NCBI GenBank assembly: GCA_026545225.1
Contig: CM048845.1
Coordinates: 119,911,033 to 119,975,032, forward strand
Direction of reading: 5' to 3'
Origin: Cornus controversa
Lineage: Eukaryota > Streptophyta > Magnoliopsida > Cornales > Cornaceae
Length of the DNA stretch: 64,000 nucleotides
The translations under genes and the position numbers were made by a program. Shown one piece after another: positions 60,120 to 64,000 of this stretch; within the stretch, counting starts at the first letter, position 1, and every line of letters starts with the position of its first letter. The notes below the pieces were generated by a model. The model made no database searches. It was not told the DNA's origin and saw nothing but the letters and a program-made list of their open reading frames with translations.

Positions 60120-60725
60120 TCAGTCATGCTCTTTGTCATGCCAGTCTGGTCTGCCCAGCGTGAACTCCAAGCATGGATTCTTTCGATCCAAATCAGAACC
60201 TAAATAGCTCTTCAACCGATTCAAATCGCATTCCTGCATTAATGTTGCATTGGATATGTAGTTATCTCTCAGCCAAGATGTTTTGGTCAAAAAAGGGAAG
60301 AAAAAAAATGTGCCTCCATGCGACGGAAACTATTTTATTAATTTGATTTAAATCAATACCTCTACTTGGTGTCTTGATCTTTGTTGCAATGGGAGGGCTG
60401 ATGGTCTGAGCCCATCCATGTCGGTTGAGTTAGTCTGCAGCCAAGCCTCTCTATTACTGCTGAAAGTTAGAAAGAAAAATATATATATATATATTGTGTT
60501 AGTCCTCAATTATTATGTCAATATTTGATCACTGTCCTAATTAATGATAGAGCAATACAAGTTAACTAGATGCAATACATATTCTGGTTTTACTTAAAAA
60601 ATATATATATTGAGTACGAAAACAATTATAAAAGATCGATAGTGAACTCAGAGAGGAGCACAACAACAATTACCTGCAAATCTCATTTCATCTTGCATAT
60701 TTGATTGTTGCAATTTTGTCTGTGT
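60120..60725 (-). CDS. KANADI1-like GARP transcription factor, last exons
   Basis: The last exon 60233-60120 (acceptor TTAATGCAG) reads ECDLNRLKSYLG..., ending LEFTLGRPDWHDKEHD and a stop. The exon before, 60459-60360, reads SNREAWLQTNSTDMDG... to RHQVE and joins it in frame. The LEFTLGRPDWH tail and the SNSREAW-like block match the C-terminus of KANADI proteins such as Arabidopsis KAN1 (At5g16560). KANADIs are nuclear GARP/MYB-like repressors that specify abaxial organ identity. A further candidate exon (60725-60674, TQTKLQQSNMQDEMRFA) fits the family in content, but its donor phase misses the next exon by one base. The DNA-binding exons were not found up to 64000 and probably lie beyond, behind an intron of at least 3.2 kb. 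Confidence 0.85.
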
Positions 60726-60788
60726 CTAATTGAGATTTTAGATAATGCTTAAGTTAGATTTATATGTTTTCTCTACTTGCACCTCCAT

Positions 60789-60791
<3 letters not shown>

Positions 60792-60846
<55 letters not shown>
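60792..60846. repeat. (AT)n microsatellite
   Basis: The longest AT run of the window, about 55 bp, inside the presumed KANADI intron. Confidence 0.95.
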
Positions 60847-60850
<4 letters not shown>

Positions 60851-62216
60851 ATCTTATAGCCACCATCCTAATTTTTAAGGTAGACAAATGTATCCCAATG
60901 CATCTAGAGATGAAACACTTATGTAGCAGGATGAGAAGAATTGTCTATATATCAGTACTCCTTTTGTTAGTATATTCAAATTTGTATCAACTTAATGCGA
61001 TACAACTCTCTTTTGGTTAATCAATGCCATGTACTTATTTTTGTTCAATGAAATAAATAGCAAACCTTACTAAGATAACAATTAAACCAGTATTCAAGCA
61101 CTAGTTATAAACTGAAAAAAAAAAAAAATCTATGAAGAATCTATAAGGTTTAATTCTTCAAATCATTCACATTCCAACATGGTCGATCATTTCTTACACT
61201 GGAAAAACTTAAAATCATCATCCAACATTGGTGTATGACAATATTTAATTCTTCAAATACATATTATGCTTTTCCCTTATACTTTGATCGCCAAAGTAAT
61301 GAATAATGTATAACGCAAAAAATAAAAATAAATAAATAAAAGTAAAAAAACTGCATTTGAGGAATACTTTTAAAGTTATTCATGTAGAATTTTTTTAATC
61401 AATTACACTTCATAATCAGTCACGAATTCTACAATGTCTGCTAATATGGAAAATCCTTATTATTAGTTTTCAAATAATTTGTACTTCTCTCAACCTAGCT
61501 TTAATTAAGGTGAATACTAACTAATGTGTAGAACTTTAGACTTCTAAAGCTGAATTTCATGTGCTATACTTATGTTGTCATGGTGATTAATATTAAGTAG
61601 ATTTCACAGAAAAACAAAAAAAAAACAAAAACCTTCAAACTATATTTTCGTATCCACGATAAACAAGAAAAATGAAACAATTATGATGATTGTAAAAAAC
61701 ATAGCTACGTATAATAATCATAATCGTCAATACTTTCTTGAGATTTTTTTTTTCATGGCCTATCCCAACAACACACCCCTAGCAATCTGACCCAAGGCCT
61801 AAGGGTTTCTCTAGAATAAATTTACTATTAATTTTCAGATCAAGAAAAAAAGGTCATTTATACATACTGCTCGTTGATTTTTTTTTTTCCTTTTAGTTAA
61901 TACAAAAAATGATGATTTAATATTCTACATTTTATGCTATCACATTGTATTTTAAAAATGGTCTTAGTTAATCCATTATCAGTGATTTCTAATTAAAATA
62001 ACATCAATTAACTTGGAAGATCTACCAATATTATAATTCCAATTGATTGTTAATGAGATAAAGTTTTTTGGGGTAGATAGTAAGAATCAAATCCCTAACC
62101 CCCTTTTCACTTTCAGTTTCAGATGCCATACCAACACTTGGTATAATAGAATAACTACTTGTGTTTTTCTTTTTCTTTCATCTTTTTAAGTAGTTGCAGG
62201 CTAGATCAAACCATTA
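60847..62216. other. Presumed KANADI intron, no exon recognised
   Basis: AT-rich. No GARP-domain (HVKSHLQMY-type) coding was found on the minus strand. Confidence 0.4.
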
Positions 62217-62224
62217 TGAAGAAG

Positions 62225-62868
62225 TAGGGCTGCAATTCGGGCGGGTTGGGCGGGTTAGAGGTACAACTCGGGCTCAACCCTACATATAAAATGTTCAACC
62301 CTAACTCAACCCTAACCCTACTTTCAACCCTAACTACTCAACCCTAGCTCAACCCTTCCTTAAATTTTTAAACTCGGGTTTGTAACTCGGGTTGAGATTT
62401 CAGGTTAGAAAGTCGGGTTAATTTGGGTTATCTATATCACCAATCTCTATATTGAACATTTAAAGTGATCTTTAATAAGTTTCACATTAGATTACTTCGA
62501 AACACACAAAAAAAAAAGATCTTAATGCAAATTTCTAAAAAATTACAAACAAATTTTAAGAAATTAATTATAAAAAATGTTAACATACAATAAATCAAGA
62601 TTCAAATAAAGGAAGTTGAAAAGAAAAATGTTATCACAATTTGAATATTATATATAATATATTTAAAATAAAAAATATATATAAAAATAATATTACAATT
62701 CGGGTTCGGGTTGGGCTCGGGTTGTTGGCACCTCAACCCTAATTAAGTTCGGGTTGGAGTTTTTCAACCCAAGCTCAACCATAATTGTAAAAATAGTTGC
62801 CCAAGCTCGTAAAAAATCGGGTTGGGCTCGGGTTAAATTCGGGTTGCCCAACCCAAGTTGCACCCCTA
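62225..62868 (-). mobile_element. hAT-like non-autonomous element with exact 8-bp target duplication
   Basis: Tips TAGGGCTGCAATTCGGGC and the complement of TAGGGGTGCAACTTGGGT. TGAAGAAG flanks both ends (62217-62224 and 62869-62876), the 8-bp length typical of hAT insertions. It is filled with AACCC/GGGTT repeats, including AACCCTAACCCTA near 62305-62318. A truncated relative sits at 54956. No transposase. Confidence 0.85.
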
Positions 62869-62876
62869 TGAAGAAG

Positions 62877-64000
62877 GGGTTTAAAGATGGGAAGTAGGAA
62901 GAACATATTCAAGATGATAAAACTTTGAACTAAAAAAGCTACCCAACTATTATCCATGAATTGATCTTCAACAAGATCAAATGAAAGGAATGTTCATCTT
63001 CAACAATGGCAAATCAATCTATATTTACACATTCAAAGTCACCAACACTTATACCATATATATGCCACGAAAAAATAATTCGCTGGCAATATAATGTACA
63101 TTTGCTTAAACTTTCAATATATATATATACAAAACATAAATTTTGCGTAATTTAATAAATTGTTTAATACAAATATTGTGCAACTATTGCATTTGAGAAA
63201 CATGTATTGAACTATTTATATCTCACAATAGGGCCTAACTTATTTGAATATTGTTCAGGTACATACAAATTCAATTCATTGAATAACTTATTTGAATTTG
63301 TTCAAGTACATACAAATCCTCCATGTTCCATGACTAAATTTTTCGAATCTAACGATAATTAAGAAGAATATGATAGCATACTTATATAGGTAATGTTGTC
63401 TATTCGCTCTTATAAGTTCAAGATCTTTCTCATCCAATCTGATGGGACAAAAAAACATACACATTGACAAAGCTATACATCTAGAGTTTTTGGGAGTCTT
63501 TTCAAGTTTTTTTTTTTCAAAAATAAAGGACAATGGGTAAGAAAACAAATAAATGAAATTTAATAGCAGCAGATATAATAATAGAAGCTCTTACAGTTAT
63601 GGATGGTGACTAAGAGATGATTGGAGATTGAAACTATATATATATAAGATAAAAGTTAAATATATGTTAGCAAAGGAGACACTTAAGTCAAGGGAGTGGT
63701 CTTTTTGGTGATATATTCAATCTCCTCGTGAAGAGAAAAGAAAGAGTTTAATAATTGGTAATAGTACTGGTGCAAGAGAAAAAAAAAGGGAGAAAAAAAA
63801 ATGGTAAATAGTAATATTAGTACTAATAAGAAATGGTAGTTGCATGTACAGAAAGAAAGAAAAAGTGTAGGAATGGTTGCTTTCTAAGATCCTATTTAGC
63901 AATTGATTATGTTTTTAGCTTTTTGTAATACCCCCATCGAAGCTACATATCTCATCACACTCAGCAGAAAATCTTCCAAAACAAAAAGATTAAAAGAGGA
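62877..64000. other. Presumed KANADI intron, no exon recognised
   Basis: AT-rich. A minus-strand open stretch near 63363-63443 (IRLDEKDLELIRANRQHYLY) is not a KANADI sequence I recognise and is left unassigned. Confidence 0.35.

Noticed and set aside
63288-63548. Minus-strand frame with IRLDEKDLELIRANRQHYLY as a KANADI exon
   Set aside because: It does not match the GARP domain or other KANADI blocks I know, and the splice sites around it are weak.
1-64000. tRNA, rRNA or CRISPR features
   Set aside because: No complete tRNA cloverleaf was recognised beyond the SINE-type promoter boxes; there is no rRNA sequence and no spaced direct-repeat array of CRISPR type, which would not be expected in plant nuclear DNA.

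Overview
This is nuclear DNA from a flowering plant, most likely a eudicot. It is AT-rich, its genes are split by GT-AG introns, and most of the length is transposon debris and microsatellites. Six host genes can be modelled from splice sites and protein families I recognise: a PRP38-type splicing factor (partial; it runs off the left edge), a small TPX2-family microtubule protein, an INDETERMINATE DOMAIN zinc-finger factor of the IDD14/15/16 (SGR5) type, a Hikeshi-like HSP70 import factor, an LDIP-like lipid-droplet protein, and the 3' end of a KANADI1-like regulator (its DNA-binding part is not found here and probably lies past the right edge).

Layout. 1-1.6 kb: wreck of a Ty1/copia element. 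2.5-8.1 kb: PRP38-type gene on the minus strand, with a SINE, a dead LINE and a 300-bp tandem duplication in its introns. 8.6-16.6 kb: a cluster of long-inverted-repeat, Mutator-like elements, three of them with 9-bp target duplications (two exact). 18.4-20.2 kb: TPX2-family gene. 22-23.3 kb: a tandem duplication with a small Mutator-like element in one copy. 25.2-27.1 kb: IDD gene. 28-30 kb: solo LTR and a foldback MITE. 31.7-34.3 kb: end of a CACTA element with two gene pieces. 35.7-40 kb: LTR-like block, LINE remnant, SINE and a dead COX11 copy. 41.6-43.9 kb: second copy of the MITE, a Pack-MULE-like element carrying an Iojap/RsfS fragment, and a TIR element. 44.4-45.0 kb: Hikeshi-like gene. 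45.7-49.8 kb: a 4.1-kb near-palindrome whose two arms each carry a degraded gypsy-type (Transposase_28-like) coding region. 50.3-50.9 kb: LINE tail. 54.2-58.7 kb: LDIP-like gene. 60.1 kb onward: KANADI-like gene, convergent with LDIP.

The host genes do not form one pathway. The adjacency of the LDIP-like and KANADI1-like genes matches the neighbouring Arabidopsis loci At5g16550 and At5g16560 (from memory), so it looks like conserved gene order. The most unusual structures are the 4.1-kb inverted-repeat element, the gene-capturing Mutator-like element, and a MULE insertion whose empty site is preserved in the neighbouring duplicate. All calls come from reading the sequence; no database search was possible.
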